64,000 bases of DNA from JAUILA01 sp964563925 (GCA_964563925.1 CAZLZD010000012.1:1-64000), one strand, 5' to 3'; positions 40,583-50,235 are shown, counted from the stretch's first letter. The notes: generated from the letters alone by a model not told the origin. Numbers and translations are program-made.

Positions 40583-41917
40583 ATGATGCGCAGATTAATT
40601 CTTTTATGTACAGTGTTCCTCCTTTGGTTTTCCGCACCTTCCACCGCCCAGCAGGAGTATCCTGCCATTCTGGGTATGCGTGAACGTGCCGAGGTCATTG
40701 ATGACTTACTGGAGAATAAAATACGTACGGTGCTGCCCGGACTGATGAAATCCTCCGGTATTGATATGTGGGTGGTCATTTCCAGGGAGTACAATGAAGA
40801 CCCTGTGATCAAAACGCTCCTGCCCGCCACCTGGCTCAATGCGCGGCGCCGCACCATCCTGGTGATGACCCTCAGGGCCGATACCGTGGAAACGCTGGCA
40901 GTGGCCCGCTATGACGTCGGAACGCTGTTTAAGAAAGCCTGGGATAAGGAATCACAGCCCGACCAGTGGCAGCGCCTTGCCGAACTCATCGGGGAAAGAG
41001 ACCCGCAGAAAATCGGACTGAATTTCTCCGAAAATTACGGACATGCCGACGGGATCGCCTCCACAGACCTCAGCGAATTTCGTGACGCCCTTCCGGCAAA
41101 ATACCGGACAAGGCTGGTTTCTGCCGAGCCCCTGGCGGTGGGCTGGCTGGAAACCCGGACCGACCGTGAAATGGTGATCTATCGCCATGTATGTGAGATC
41201 GCCCACGAAGTGATCCGCCATGCATTCTCCTCTGAAGTAATCCATCCGGGAATTACCACCACCGAAGATGTGGTCTGGTGGTTGCGGGATAAAGTCCGGG
41301 AGCTGGGCCTGACCACCTGGTTCCATCCCACCGTGTCCATCCAGCGGGCAGACCCTGAATCATTCGACCATCTCCGCAGCTTCTCCTCCAGACCGGAAAA
41401 CAACGTCATCCGACCGGGAGACCTGCTGCATGTAGACTTTGGCATTACCTACCTGAGGCTGAATACGGATACCCAGCAACACGCCTATGTCCTTCGCCCG
41501 GGAGAAAGTGAGGCCCCCTCCTTCCTGCGGGAAGCCTTTGCCCGGGGAAACCGGCTCCAGGATATTTTTACCAACAACTTCGCGCTGGGTAAATCCGGCA
41601 ATGACGTGCTGAAGCAATCCAGGGAGCAGGCGCTGGCCGAAGGGATTACTCCTTCCATTTATTCGCATCCCATCGGTTATCACGGACATGCCGCCGGAAC
41701 CACCCTCGGCATGTGGGATGCCCAGGAAGGCGTTCCCTATACGGGCGACTATCCGCTTCATTACAATACAGCATACGCCATTGAGTTAAACGCCTCGACA
41801 TTCATTGAAGAATGGAATAAGGATATCCGGATCATGCTGGAAGAAGATGCTTTCTTCACCGACGAGGGAGTCCGGTATATCGACGGAAGACAAACGTCCC
41901 TCATCCTGATCCCTTAA
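40583..41917 (+). CDS. Exported M24 family metallopeptidase (Xaa-Pro aminopeptidase type)
   Basis: 444 residues with a signal peptide (LILLCTVFLLWFSAPSTAQ). The creatinase N-terminal domain is followed by the pita-bread fold with the five metal ligands recognisable: Asp in HVDFGITYL, Asp in LNTDTQQ, His in HPIGYHGHAAG, Glu in IELNAS and Glu in MLEEDAFF. It would cut an N-terminal residue before proline, outside the cytosol. The ligand set is complete, so it is likely active. In line with MATE and plsC, 8 bases before plsC. Confidence 0.9.
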   Translation: MMRRLILLCTVFLLWFSAPSTAQQEYPAILGMRERAEVIDDLLENKIRTVLPGLMKSSGIDMWVVISREYNEDPVIKTLLPATWLNARRRTILVMTLRADTVETLAVARYDVGTLFKKAWDKESQPDQWQRLAELIGERDPQKIGLNFSENYGHADGIASTDLSEFRDALPAKYRTRLVSAEPLAVGWLETRTDREMVIYRHVCEIAHEVIRHAFSSEVIHPGITTTEDVVWWLRDKVRELGLTTWFHPTVSIQRADPESFDHLRSFSSRPENNVIRPGDLLHVDFGITYLRLNTDTQQHAYVLRPGESEAPSFLREAFARGNRLQDIFTNNFALGKSGNDVLKQSREQALAEGITPSIYSHPIGYHGHAAGTTLGMWDAQEGVPYTGDYPLHYNTAYAIELNASTFIEEWNKDIRIMLEEDAFFTDEGVRYIDGRQTSLILIP

Positions 41918-41925
41918 GAAGCACC

Positions 41926-42663
41926 ATGAACAGGGCACTCCGTACACTGCATGCCGGATGGGCATTTTTTATGTTCATAATCCTGTTCATGCTGTGCCTT
42001 CCGTTCTTTCTTATTCCGATCATTAATCCGCGGTGGCACCGGCTCACGGGACGCATCAACCGGACCTGGGCCCACATATTCTTCCCCCTGATCTTCATCC
42101 CCTACAAGATAGAGCTCCGGTTCACCCCCGACCCGGAAAAGTGCTATATCTTTTGTCCCAATCATTTTTCCTACCTCGATATTCCGGCAATGGGACTTAA
42201 CCCGGTCGACAGCATATTTGTAGGGAAAAGCGATATGGAACGGATTCCTTTGTTCGGTTTCATGTACCGAAAGCTTCATATAACGGTAGACCGCCAGAGC
42301 CTGAAAAGCAGGTACTCTACCCTGGTCCGGTCGAAAGAAGCGCTTCAGGAAGGCAAAAACCTCGTGATATTCCCTGAAGGCGGAATTCTCACCACCGAAC
42401 CTCCGCGAATGACCCGGTTTAAGGACGGGGCATTTCGGGCGGCAATCGAACAACAAATTCCGATTGTCCCCGTTACCATTCCGTATAATTGGATAATTTT
42501 ACCCGATTATACATTTTTGCCCAGACGACACCTGATGAAAGTGATCTTTCATGAGCCGATAGAGACGACAGGACGCACGATCAGAGACATTCAGGCCCTT
42601 AAGGAAGAGACCTACCAGGTGATCGAACAGGAACTCAAAAGGTATACCCATGAAAATCAATAA
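41926..42663 (+). CDS. plsC: 1-acyl-sn-glycerol-3-phosphate acyltransferase
   Basis: 245 residues with an N-terminal TM pair (FFMFIILFMLCLPFFLIPII). Acyltransferase motif I is NHFSYLD (His-x4-Asp), the substrate motif is FGFMYRKLHITVDR, motif III is FPEGGI and motif IV contains VPVTI. It acylates lysophosphatidic acid to phosphatidic acid in membrane lipid synthesis. It overlaps gatC by 14 bp. Confidence 0.93.
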   Translation: MNRALRTLHAGWAFFMFIILFMLCLPFFLIPIINPRWHRLTGRINRTWAHIFFPLIFIPYKIELRFTPDPEKCYIFCPNHFSYLDIPAMGLNPVDSIFVGKSDMERIPLFGFMYRKLHITVDRQSLKSRYSTLVRSKEALQEGKNLVIFPEGGILTTEPPRMTRFKDGAFRAAIEQQIPIVPVTIPYNWIILPDYTFLPRRHLMKVIFHEPIETTGRTIRDIQALKEETYQVIEQELKRYTHENQ

Positions 42664-42937
42664 AGAACTTCTCCACAAGATCGCACATCTTGCCCGGATC
42701 GAATTTGATCATGATTCGGAAGAAGCAATGATCAGCGACATGTCCAGGATACTGGATTGGGTGGAGAAGCTCAACGAACTGGATACAGAAGGGGTTGACC
42801 CGCTTACCACCATGTCACACGAAGTGAATGTCACCCGTGAGGATAAAATAGCGGAGCAACTGCCCCGGGAACAGGCGCTGAAAAATGCGCCGAAAAAAGA
42901 CCCGGAATATTTCAGGGTTCCAAAAGTGCTTGAATAA
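42650..42937 (+). CDS. gatC: Asp-tRNA(Asn)/Glu-tRNA(Gln) amidotransferase subunit C
   Basis: 95 residues, whole GatC: KELLHKIAHLARIEFD, ILDWVEKLNELDTEGVDPL and the end REQALKNAPKKDPEYFRVPKVLE. GatC stabilises GatA on GatB for transamidation of mischarged tRNA. gatA and gatB are not in the window, so the complex is encoded in pieces. Starts inside the plsC end. Confidence 0.95.
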   Translation: MKINKELLHKIAHLARIEFDHDSEEAMISDMSRILDWVEKLNELDTEGVDPLTTMSHEVNVTREDKIAEQLPREQALKNAPKKDPEYFRVPKVLE

Positions 42938-42942
42938 CAGCT

Positions 42943-45900
42943 ATGCAAAAATTATTTTTCTGGCGTCACTGGCCGCGTGCGTTACAATTTTTTTACGGCC
43001 TGATTCTGTTGCTCATCGCTATCGCTGCGGTGGGTATTCTGTATTTTGATTTATCCGGCCTCGGGGAAATCATCGGATGGAACACACTGGCCCGTACCGA
43101 ACAGCTGGAATTACCTATCCAGCAATTCCAGGTAAACCTCTTTGAATTTACCACCGAACTGAACACCGCCCTTTTCTGGCAGTATTTCGACGGGGGGACA
43201 ATCCAGGTAAACATGCTCTCCTATTACCTGTTCCTTTTTTTCACCGTACTGAGTATGTGTTTCCTGATCACCGTGATCAGCGACCTGAAGGGCTTCTGGT
43301 ATTTTGTGGGGGCTTCGCTCCTGCTCGTGGCCCTGGTGAATTATAAATTCGAACTTATCTACCTGTTCGGCAGGGACGACAAAACAGGATTGATCATCGC
43401 CTTCCTCCTGTATATTCCGGCTACCTATTATTTTAACCGGGTCAACCCTTCTGTTTCGCTCTGGAAACGATTTATAGTCATCCTGGGCATTACGGCACTA
43501 CTCGGACTGTTAATCCATTATTTCGCCGAAGTTGACAAGCCTTTTTTCTACCTGGCTACCTCGGGAATGCTGAACCCCATGGTCATATCCCTGGTATTCA
43601 TCCTGATGATTGCCCATGAGATCATGATCGCCCTGGTTTATGTGATCACCTCCTCCAACCGTCTCGGGACAGGTAAAAACCTTCAGCATTTTCTGATCAT
43701 CTCCGCGATCTACCTGGTCAATCTCCTGCTTGCCTATATGTACGAGGCACATATCGTCGAGTGGAACCTGATCTACATTAACCTGTTTGTGCTGCTGCTC
43801 ATTTCCGGAATCGTCGGGCTTTGGGGCTATAAACTCCGGGAACCACAATATAAATACCTGTTCGCCTTCAATCCGACCGGCGCGCTGTTTTATGCCGCCA
43901 TGTTCCTGTGCTGTGTGACCACCATCGCCCACTTTTACGCCACAGCAAATGATCCCGCCATCGAAGTCTTCCGGGATGTGATCATCTACAGTCATCTGGG
44001 ATTCGGGATAATTTTCCTCATTTATATACTGGCCAATTTTATCACTCCGTTCGGACAAAATATGGCCGTTCACCGCATTCTCTTCTCCCCTCCCCGAATG
44101 CCTTACTTTACCTTCCGCCTTGCCGGCACCATCACCTTCCTGGCCTTCGTCTTTGCCGCGAACATCCAGGTTCCGGTCAGGCAGGGTACGGCAGCCTACT
44201 ACAATGGCCTGGGAGATATGTATGCAGAAAGTAATGAATGGATTTTTGCCCTTCGGTATTACGAGGAGGCTGCGACATACGGTTACAACAACCACAAGGC
44301 TAATTATGCCCTGGGCCGCTTTTTCGTTGACCGCAAGGAATATGGCAAGGCCATCACGCGGTACCGGAATGCGACCTTAAAATGGCCTACCCCTCAAAGT
44401 TATGTAAACCTGAGCGCCACCTACCTGGAAAGCGACCGGCTATTCGATGCCCTGTTCACCCTGCGGGAAGGTCTGGATATTTTCCCGGAGAATTATCAGC
44501 TGCACAATAACCTCGGGCTGATCTATAACCGGACCGATATTCTCGATTCGGCCTACTATTTTCTTAACCAGGCCCGGGATATTGCGCCGGACAACCAGGC
44601 GGCAAGCGGGAATGTCATCGGGCTCCTGGCAAAGAATGTAATCGATGCGGAAATGGATTCGGTGCTGCAGCTATACGGAAACCCGGAAGACCCCATCACG
44701 CTCAACAATACCCTGGTGTGGAAAAATACCGGCTTTGAACCCTATGAGTATTCCTACACCCCGCCCGATTCGATCCTGAATTTCCTGGAAAGTTACCTGC
44801 TTTACAATACCGCACTGAATCACCTGTACCGGGAAGACTCCCTGGATACCCGCTGGCTCAGTCAGTTCATTCTTCATCCCTCCAATGCAGCCTATCGCGA
44901 TAACCTGGAAACGGCAAGCGCCTTTAACCTTTACCGAAATCACCAGGTCAACCGGGCTTTCCGGCTGATGAACTGGCTCGTAAACCGGGATCCCGCCGGT
45001 GACGCCGAACCTTTTATATACATTGGGAAATGGGCCATGCAACAGGAATCACCCGATGTGGCCGCCGAGTACTTCGGCTGGGCCATCGACCGAAATGTAC
45101 CTGGCGCAAACTATTTGCAGGCAATTGCACTCTCTGAGAATCAGGATATCGCCCAGGCGGTGGAAGCCTGGCAGCAGGTGCTTGAGAATGCCGGAGAAAA
45201 CACCGCCGCGCTGGCTACGTACATGCTCCAGCTGTACGCCGGCCCCGATTTTGAAACCCTTAGCGACCAGTCTCGCTATCACCTGATTCACTTTACCTCT
45301 TCACAATACGATTCGGCGTCACTCCGCGCCCGGATAGACCAAATCAATGATCCTGATTTCAGGGCACGCACCCTATTGGATGTTAGCCGCAGGTATTTTG
45401 AAAAAGACAAGCTGCTAACTGCCATCCAATGGTTTGACCTGCTGGCGGGCCAGCAGGTAAGGGACGAGGAGGTATTCTCCAGGATCAGGTGGTACGAACT
45501 GGAATTGCTTGCCGCACAAAACAATATTCGCGGTCTGGCCAGACAGATAAATGACGGGATCACCTTTGGTACCGAACATGAGGTGGAGAAAAACTATTAT
45601 GCCGCGCGGATACAGGAATCAAGCGGAGATACCGCAAAGGCCCGGCTGGCCTACGAATGGCTGGCATGGAGTAACCCGTTCAATGAAGAGGCCACCGTGC
45701 ATGCCGCCCGGTTCCTGGGTCAAACCGAACCATTTGAAGAATATGACATTCTCCTTAATGCACTGGAGGTAAATCCGCGTTCTGTCAAGCTTCTTAAGGC
45801 GTATATATTCAGCTGTGCCGACCTGCAGTTCAATAGTTATGCGGAAATCAGCCTGGAAACATTGAGAGGGCTTGTATCCCCTGATTCCTACCGCGAGATT

Positions 45901-45948
45901 TATTCCGAATTTCTTCGCCGGCAGGAAGTGGCAGCTGAAAGTTTTTAG
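42943..45948 (+). CDS. Large membrane protein with C-terminal TPR domain
   Basis: 1001 residues. The first about 400 residues hold 11 predicted TM helices (for example ALQFFYGLILLLIAIAAVGIL, GLIIAFLLYIPATYYF, FRLAGTITFLAFVFAANI). The rest is a TPR superhelix with repeats like NGLGDMYAESNEWIFALRYY, ANYALGRFFVDRKEYGKAI and NNLGLIYNRTDILDSAYYFL. With an odd TM count and a cytosolic N-terminus, the TPR part would face the periplasm. I do not recognise a function; the shape suggests a scaffold for envelope assembly. It starts 5 bases after gatC. Confidence 0.82.
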   Translation: MQKLFFWRHWPRALQFFYGLILLLIAIAAVGILYFDLSGLGEIIGWNTLARTEQLELPIQQFQVNLFEFTTELNTALFWQYFDGGTIQVNMLSYYLFLFFTVLSMCFLITVISDLKGFWYFVGASLLLVALVNYKFELIYLFGRDDKTGLIIAFLLYIPATYYFNRVNPSVSLWKRFIVILGITALLGLLIHYFAEVDKPFFYLATSGMLNPMVISLVFILMIAHEIMIALVYVITSSNRLGTGKNLQHFLIISAIYLVNLLLAYMYEAHIVEWNLIYINLFVLLLISGIVGLWGYKLREPQYKYLFAFNPTGALFYAAMFLCCVTTIAHFYATANDPAIEVFRDVIIYSHLGFGIIFLIYILANFITPFGQNMAVHRILFSPPRMPYFTFRLAGTITFLAFVFAANIQVPVRQGTAAYYNGLGDMYAESNEWIFALRYYEEAATYGYNNHKANYALGRFFVDRKEYGKAITRYRNATLKWPTPQSYVNLSATYLESDRLFDALFTLREGLDIFPENYQLHNNLGLIYNRTDILDSAYYFLNQARDIAPDNQAASGNVIGLLAKNVIDAEMDSVLQLYGNPEDPITLNNTLVWKNTGFEPYEYSYTPPDSILNFLESYLLYNTALNHLYREDSLDTRWLSQFILHPSNAAYRDNLETASAFNLYRNHQVNRAFRLMNWLVNRDPAGDAEPFIYIGKWAMQQESPDVAAEYFGWAIDRNVPGANYLQAIALSENQDIAQAVEAWQQVLENAGENTAALATYMLQLYAGPDFETLSDQSRYHLIHFTSSQYDSASLRARIDQINDPDFRARTLLDVSRRYFEKDKLLTAIQWFDLLAGQQVRDEEVFSRIRWYELELLAAQNNIRGLARQINDGITFGTEHEVEKNYYAARIQESSGDTAKARLAYEWLAWSNPFNEEATVHAARFLGQTEPFEEYDILLNALEVNPRSVKLLKAYIFSCADLQFNSYAEISLETLRGLVSPDSYREIYSEFLRRQEVAAESF

Positions 45949-45991
45949 TGGTTTTACTGAACAAGAATTGCCCCGGAAGGCTTAATAAGGT

Positions 45992-46417
45992 ATGAAAACT
46001 GTATATCTGTTTCTGTTCGCTTTATGCATTCCGGTCGTACTTACCGCGCAGAGTACCATGAAAGTAACCATCACGAATATCAGGGAGACCGAAGGCACCC
46101 TGATGGTGGCCCTCCATTCGGGAGAAGATACCTTTCCTAATGAAGAGCCGGACAGGGCACTGACCGCGCCTGCCGATAAGGAGCGTGTAACCATCACCTT
46201 TGACGATCTCCCAAAGGGAAATTATGCCCTTTCCATTTATCATGATTTGAATGAAAATGGAGAGCTTGACAAGAACATCATGGGAATTCCCAAAGAAGGA
46301 TTCGGGTTTTCAAACGATGCCATGGGAACCTTCGGAGCTCCCTCGTTCAAAGAATGTATTATTCAGGTAGATGGCAACAGTACGGTGGAAACCACCGTCA
46401 CGCTGAAACATATGTAG
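45992..46417 (+). CDS. DUF2141 domain exported protein
   Basis: 141 residues with a signal peptide (TVYLFLFALCIPVVLTAQ). The mature part fits DUF2141: LMVALHSGEDTFPN, FDDLPKGNYALSIYHDLNENGELDKNIMGIPKEGFGFSND. The D-x-N-x-N-G-x-L-D stretch resembles a calcium-binding loop. Function unknown; widespread in Bacteroidota and Proteobacteria. 3 bases before the convergent cytochrome gene. Confidence 0.9.
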   Translation: MKTVYLFLFALCIPVVLTAQSTMKVTITNIRETEGTLMVALHSGEDTFPNEEPDRALTAPADKERVTITFDDLPKGNYALSIYHDLNENGELDKNIMGIPKEGFGFSNDAMGTFGAPSFKECIIQVDGNSTVETTVTLKHM

Positions 46418-46420
46418 CCG

Positions 46421-46888
46421 CTACTGGGCCTCTTCGCACGACGCGAGCAACGTTTCAACCTGAGTCACCGGAATCAGCCCCCGGCTGTGCCCCCAGGTAT
46501 TATAGATGTAGGTGGCAACCTCGGCAATCTCCAGGTTGGTAAGCTGCTGCGCCGGCATTAATTGGTTATAGGTCTTGCCGTTAACGACTATTTCCCCGCT
46601 CTTACCATTTTTTAGAATACAGATCACACTTTCAAAATTATTCTCCATGTAATCCGATTCCTTAAGAGGAGGATACAGGTTTTCAAGACCGGTGCCCATG
46701 GGCTGGTGGCACTGGCTGCAATACTGAAGGTAGAGGGTTTCTCCGGCCACCATATACTGATCAAACTTTACTTGGTCCTCCGCACTCATCTTCGGCTGTT
46801 CATCAGTGGTTTCTTCCGTGGTGCTCCCCCCGCCTCCGCAGGCAGAAAGCAACAGGATAGCAAACAGGTAAATTGCTGGTTTTTTCAT
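46421..46888 (-). CDS. Cytochrome c lipoprotein
   Basis: 155 residues. Lipobox LLLSACGG (Cys17), a Gly/Thr/Glu linker, then a class I cytochrome c: heme motif CSQCH (Cys57, Cys60, His61) and axial Met in NQLMPAQQ near 110. It is anchored in the membrane and carries electrons in the periplasm. It follows the SCO1 gene with a 4-bp overlap, which links it to respiratory copper-oxidase assembly. Confidence 0.92.
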   Translation of the reverse strand: MKKPAIYLFAILLLSACGGGGSTTEETTDEQPKMSAEDQVKFDQYMVAGETLYLQYCSQCHQPMGTGLENLYPPLKESDYMENNFESVICILKNGKSGEIVVNGKTYNQLMPAQQLTNLEIAEVATYIYNTWGHSRGLIPVTQVETLLASCEEAQ

Positions 46889-47514
46889 CCGTTATATTCG
46901 TTTTTTAGTATTCGTATATCTTCGATCAGCCGGTCGACCTGATCTTCCTTGGTGCCGTCATACACCCCCCGGATCCTGCCCTGCTTGTCCACCAGGATAA
47001 ATGCCCCGCTGTGAACAAACCCCCCCGGCTCGGAGGCATCTTCCATGGCGGTCACCATATAACTCGTCTGGGCCTGCTTCAGAATGTCGTCCTTTCTGCC
47101 GGTAACAAAATGCCATTTGTCACTCTTTACCCCTAAACGACCGGCAAATTCCTTTAAAACAGCCACCGTATCATGCGCCGGATCAATGCTGTGCGATAAA
47201 AAGCCCACGGAAGGATCCTCCTCAAACACCTCGTAAACACGCAACATCTGCGTTTTCATCACCGGACAAATCGTCGGACAGGAGGTAAAGAAAAAATCCG
47301 CCACAAAGATTTTATCGTCAAATGTCTCCTGGGTAACCCACGAACTGTCCTGGTCCACAAAAGCAAAATCAGCAATTTTGTGATAGACAGTGTCATTGTT
47401 AACCACCTCGCGACGGCCCAGGATAGGCAGGGTTTTATCCTCTGAAGTTGATTCCTGGCAGGAACCGAGAAACAGGATCAGTCCTGTAAGACTAAGAAGA
47501 AGTCGAATTTTCAT
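46885..47514 (-). CDS. SCO1/SenC family copper chaperone
   Basis: 209 residues: lipobox LFLGSC (Cys19), thioredoxin fold with the copper motif FTSCPTICP (Cys79 and Cys83) and the third ligand His in GFVHSGAFILVD near 174; DPAHDTVAVL is the family's helix. It inserts copper into the CuA site of cytochrome oxidase. Overlaps of 4 bp with both neighbours. The oxidase subunits are not in this window. Confidence 0.94.
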   Translation of the reverse strand: MKIRLLLSLTGLILFLGSCQESTSEDKTLPILGRREVVNNDTVYHKIADFAFVDQDSSWVTQETFDDKIFVADFFFTSCPTICPVMKTQMLRVYEVFEEDPSVGFLSHSIDPAHDTVAVLKEFAGRLGVKSDKWHFVTGRKDDILKQAQTSYMVTAMEDASEPGGFVHSGAFILVDKQGRIRGVYDGTKEDQVDRLIEDIRILKNEYNG

Positions 47515-48047
47515 CCTTTAATTCTGATTTTCTTGTAGACAATAATGGCAACAAATAACAACACCGACAGAGCCGCGAACCACAGCAGTCCCCATAGCAT
47601 GTCCAAGGCACTTTTCAACACAATAATAAATACTATCGCAAACAAAAACAGCGTTGCCACCTCATTCCAGAAACGCAGCCGCTGTGAAGAATGTTTGTAC
47701 TGGTCCCTTTGCAGCTGAAGGTACATCCGGTGACACATAAAATGATAGATATAAAGAAGCCCTACCAGGGTCAGCTTCACATGCATGTATCCCTGTTTCA
47801 GATAATCAGGGGACAAATAAAGAAGCCATCCGCCGAATAGTAATGTGAGTACCGCCGATGGCCAGGTTATCCCGAGCCATAACCGCCGGGCATTTCGCTT
47901 ATACTCCGGAACCAGCACATTTCGCTCATTTTCAGGTCTTTCGGTCGCCTCAATCTGGTAAATGAATATCCTTACGATATAAAAAATACCGGCAAACCAT
48001 GTAACAATGAAAATGATATGAAGCGCCTTAATGTACAAATAGGCCAT
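47511..48047 (-). CDS. hemJ: HemJ-like protoporphyrinogen oxidase (CopD family)
   Basis: 178 residues with four or five TM helices. YIKALHIIFIVTWFAGIFYI carries the conserved His10 and the HemJ signature; the conserved lysine is in GYMHVKLTLVG. HemJ oxidises protoporphyrinogen IX to protoporphyrin IX in heme synthesis and itself binds heme. Together with SCO1 and a cytochrome c in one transcript, this is a respiration-related unit. Some databases call the same family CopD-like. Confidence 0.87.
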   Translation of the reverse strand: MAYLYIKALHIIFIVTWFAGIFYIVRIFIYQIEATERPENERNVLVPEYKRNARRLWLGITWPSAVLTLLFGGWLLYLSPDYLKQGYMHVKLTLVGLLYIYHFMCHRMYLQLQRDQYKHSSQRLRFWNEVATLFLFAIVFIIVLKSALDMLWGLLWFAALSVLLFVAIIVYKKIRIKG

Positions 48048-48089
48048 GGGGACTAATTTATCCGGCTAAAGTTACATAACGACAACCAA

Positions 48090-48908
48090 TTAAAGAGATT
48101 CATAGGGAGATTCTTTATGACGGAGAATGATGACCTTATCACCGGTATTTATCGTACCCGGGCGGTACAGTGAGGCATGCTGTCCGAATACCACCTTCCC
48201 CTCCACCCTGCTCCGCGCCAGCGTACGCAATGGTTCCTTCCCTTGCTGCCCCGTTGCAGGATCAATGGTAGTTACCACACAACGTTCACACGGCTTCAGA
48301 CCATTCAGAACCGCTTCCCCCACCTGCAGTTGCCGGTAGGTGAATTCGGCATAGGGAGCATCACCGCTTACCACCAGGTTTGGGCGGAACCTGAGAATAT
48401 CCAGGGTCTGTCCCGTTTCGGATTCCAACGCCTTCAAACTGGATTCACCCACCAGAAGATACGGGTATCCGTCGGCAAAACTAACTTCCTCTGTTCCGGT
48501 CCGCCACCGCTCTTTAACAAGCCGGCTGCCCCCGTCATGCCGGTAGACCAGCTGACATGTCCTCCCAAGTTTGTCTGAAAACCATGCATCCCATTCCGGC
48601 TTTCCGGCAAGTACATTGACCTCATCCTCCCAAATAGTAACACGACGGGCATCACCCGACTGCAGCTCACGTGGAATGATCACTGAATCATTCTCCCACC
48701 CTATCTGCCAGGCATCCGAGGCCGGCGCGATACGAAACCTTGTCATTTTCTTCTCTTCCCGAAGGCTTATAAAGCGACCGTTGTCATCACACAGCATCCA
48801 TCGCCGGTCACCCTGCAGCCCGAGATCACCGGCCCGGGCCGTTTCCACCGGGACGGCCGGAAGCGATTTTACAGGATAAATATAAATCGCGGAAAGATTG
48901 AGCTCCAT
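48090..48908 (-). CDS. MOSC domain protein (molybdenum cofactor-binding)
   Basis: 272 residues: MOSC N-terminal beta barrel (LSAIYIYPVKSLPAVPVETARAG through DNGRFISLREEKKMTRF) and MOSC domain, with the molybdenum-liganding cysteine in LNGLKPCERCVVTTIDPATG. It belongs to the YcbX/mARC group, which reduces N-hydroxylated compounds. A ferredoxin tail like that of E. coli YcbX is missing, so an electron donor is needed. Divergent from the Crp-type gene, 47 bp apart. Confidence 0.9.
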   Translation of the reverse strand: MELNLSAIYIYPVKSLPAVPVETARAGDLGLQGDRRWMLCDDNGRFISLREEKKMTRFRIAPASDAWQIGWENDSVIIPRELQSGDARRVTIWEDEVNVLAGKPEWDAWFSDKLGRTCQLVYRHDGGSRLVKERWRTGTEEVSFADGYPYLLVGESSLKALESETGQTLDILRFRPNLVVSGDAPYAEFTYRQLQVGEAVLNGLKPCERCVVTTIDPATGQQGKEPLRTLARSRVEGKVVFGQHASLYRPGTINTGDKVIILRHKESPYESL

Positions 48909-48955
48909 TTTGTGTTATCTTTAAAAACGCATGCTAAATTGAATAATTTACCGTC

Positions 48956-49636
48956 ATGAGCAACGATCAAACCCTCTGGTATTTTGAGAATGTCAATCTG
49001 TTCAAGATTCTTTGTCCTCATAAAATTAAGGATTTGGACGAAAAGCATGAGTTTCATTCCTACGATAAGAATGAATTCATCTATTTCCCTGAGGATCATG
49101 CCCGCAATATCTATATGATCGCCGACGGCCGGGTGAAAATCGGCACCTATACGCCCGATGGAAAGGAGATCATTAAATCAATCCTGGGAACCGGGGAAAT
49201 ATTTGGTGAGATGGCACTTACCGGTGAGGAAACACGGACCGATTTTGCCATGGCCATGGATAAGAACACCTCGCTGTGCACCATAAGCCTGGAGGAAATG
49301 AAAGACCTGATGGCTGAAAACAAGGAATTCTCCCTTAAAATATACAAGCTGATCGGGCTGCGCATCCGAAAACTGGAAAGAAAAATCGAATCCCTGGTCT
49401 TCAAGGATGCCCGGACGAGGATCGTTGAATTCATCAGGGATGCCGCGGAATGGAAGGGCCAGAAAGTGGGTTTCGAGACCATGATCAAAACACGCCTCAC
49501 GCACAAGGACATCGCGGATCTCACCGGCACGTCGAGGCAGACAGTCACCACGGTGCTTAATGAACTGAAAGATAAAAACCTGATTAATTTCAACCGGCGC
49601 CAAATCCTGATCAGGGATTTGGAAAAGCTGCATTAA
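48956..49636 (+). CDS. Crp/Fnr family transcription regulator
   Basis: 226 residues. N-terminal cyclic-nucleotide-binding-like fold (IYMIADGRVKIGTYTPDGKEII, GTGEIFGEMALTGEE), central helix, C-terminal winged helix with THKDIADLTGTSRQTVTTVLNEL. There is no N-terminal cysteine cluster for an iron-sulfur sensor, so this is not a typical Fnr. The ligand is unknown. It overlaps the end of the GT operon by a shared stop (TTAA) and is divergent from the MOSC gene. Confidence 0.92.
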   Translation: MSNDQTLWYFENVNLFKILCPHKIKDLDEKHEFHSYDKNEFIYFPEDHARNIYMIADGRVKIGTYTPDGKEIIKSILGTGEIFGEMALTGEETRTDFAMAMDKNTSLCTISLEEMKDLMAENKEFSLKIYKLIGLRIRKLERKIESLVFKDARTRIVEFIRDAAEWKGQKVGFETMIKTRLTHKDIADLTGTSRQTVTTVLNELKDKNLINFNRRQILIRDLEKLH

Positions 49637-50235
49637 CCGGCAGGGTAAAGATCGGTTCCTTTCAGGTCATCCGCCTCGTCAATATCCTTAAGCAACTCGG
49701 TTTTCGCATAGGTGAGTCCGGCGGCCTCAATCCGTTTCACAGTTTCCGAAAATACGTTGGGATTGCTCCAGTATTTGAGGTCAAACAACGATGGAATCGC
49801 TTGCTTCAGGCCGATCAGGTAATAGCCACCGTCGCGCGCCGGACCGATGGCCACATCCTTTTCGTCCAGGATGGCAAAAGCCCGTTCGATAATATCAGGC
49901 CGGAGTCCGTAAATATCCGTCCCGATTAATACGGCCTTCCGGTAGCCGTCATTCAATACTTCTGATATCGCCCGCAGCATTCGCTCGCCCACATTTTCAC
50001 CCTGCTGTAAATGCTTGCTGTACCTGTCATTGTCCCAGTGATCTTCCCGGTCCACATATCGGCTGTAGTACACCGCCTTGTCCTGCGGAACCTGGTCGGT
50101 GACCTCTCGTGTATTACGAATGAGGGTAAAATAAATGGCCAGTGCATCTTCTTCCCCCACCTGCTGCGCCAGCCGGGTTTTGACTTTCCCCAGTTCGGGA
50201 TTCTTCAGGAAAATTATCAGCTTACCTTCAGTCAT
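49633..50235 (-). CDS. TIGR04282-type glycosyltransferase (DUF2064)
   Basis: 200 residues: GKLIIFLKNPELGKVKTRLAQQVGEEDALAIY, KAVLIGTDIYGLRP, ARDGGYYLIGLK. This is the TIGR04282 family, named for arsenosugar synthesis but found in many Bacteroidota glycan clusters; it is a nucleotidyltransferase-like fold. It is the last gene of the operon with rhodanese, GT-C and two GT2 enzymes. Its stop TAA shares bases with the stop of the Crp-type gene. Confidence 0.88.
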   Translation of the reverse strand: MTEGKLIIFLKNPELGKVKTRLAQQVGEEDALAIYFTLIRNTREVTDQVPQDKAVYYSRYVDREDHWDNDRYSKHLQQGENVGERMLRAISEVLNDGYRKAVLIGTDIYGLRPDIIERAFAILDEKDVAIGPARDGGYYLIGLKQAIPSLFDLKYWSNPNVFSETVKRIEAAGLTYAKTELLKDIDEADDLKGTDLYPAG

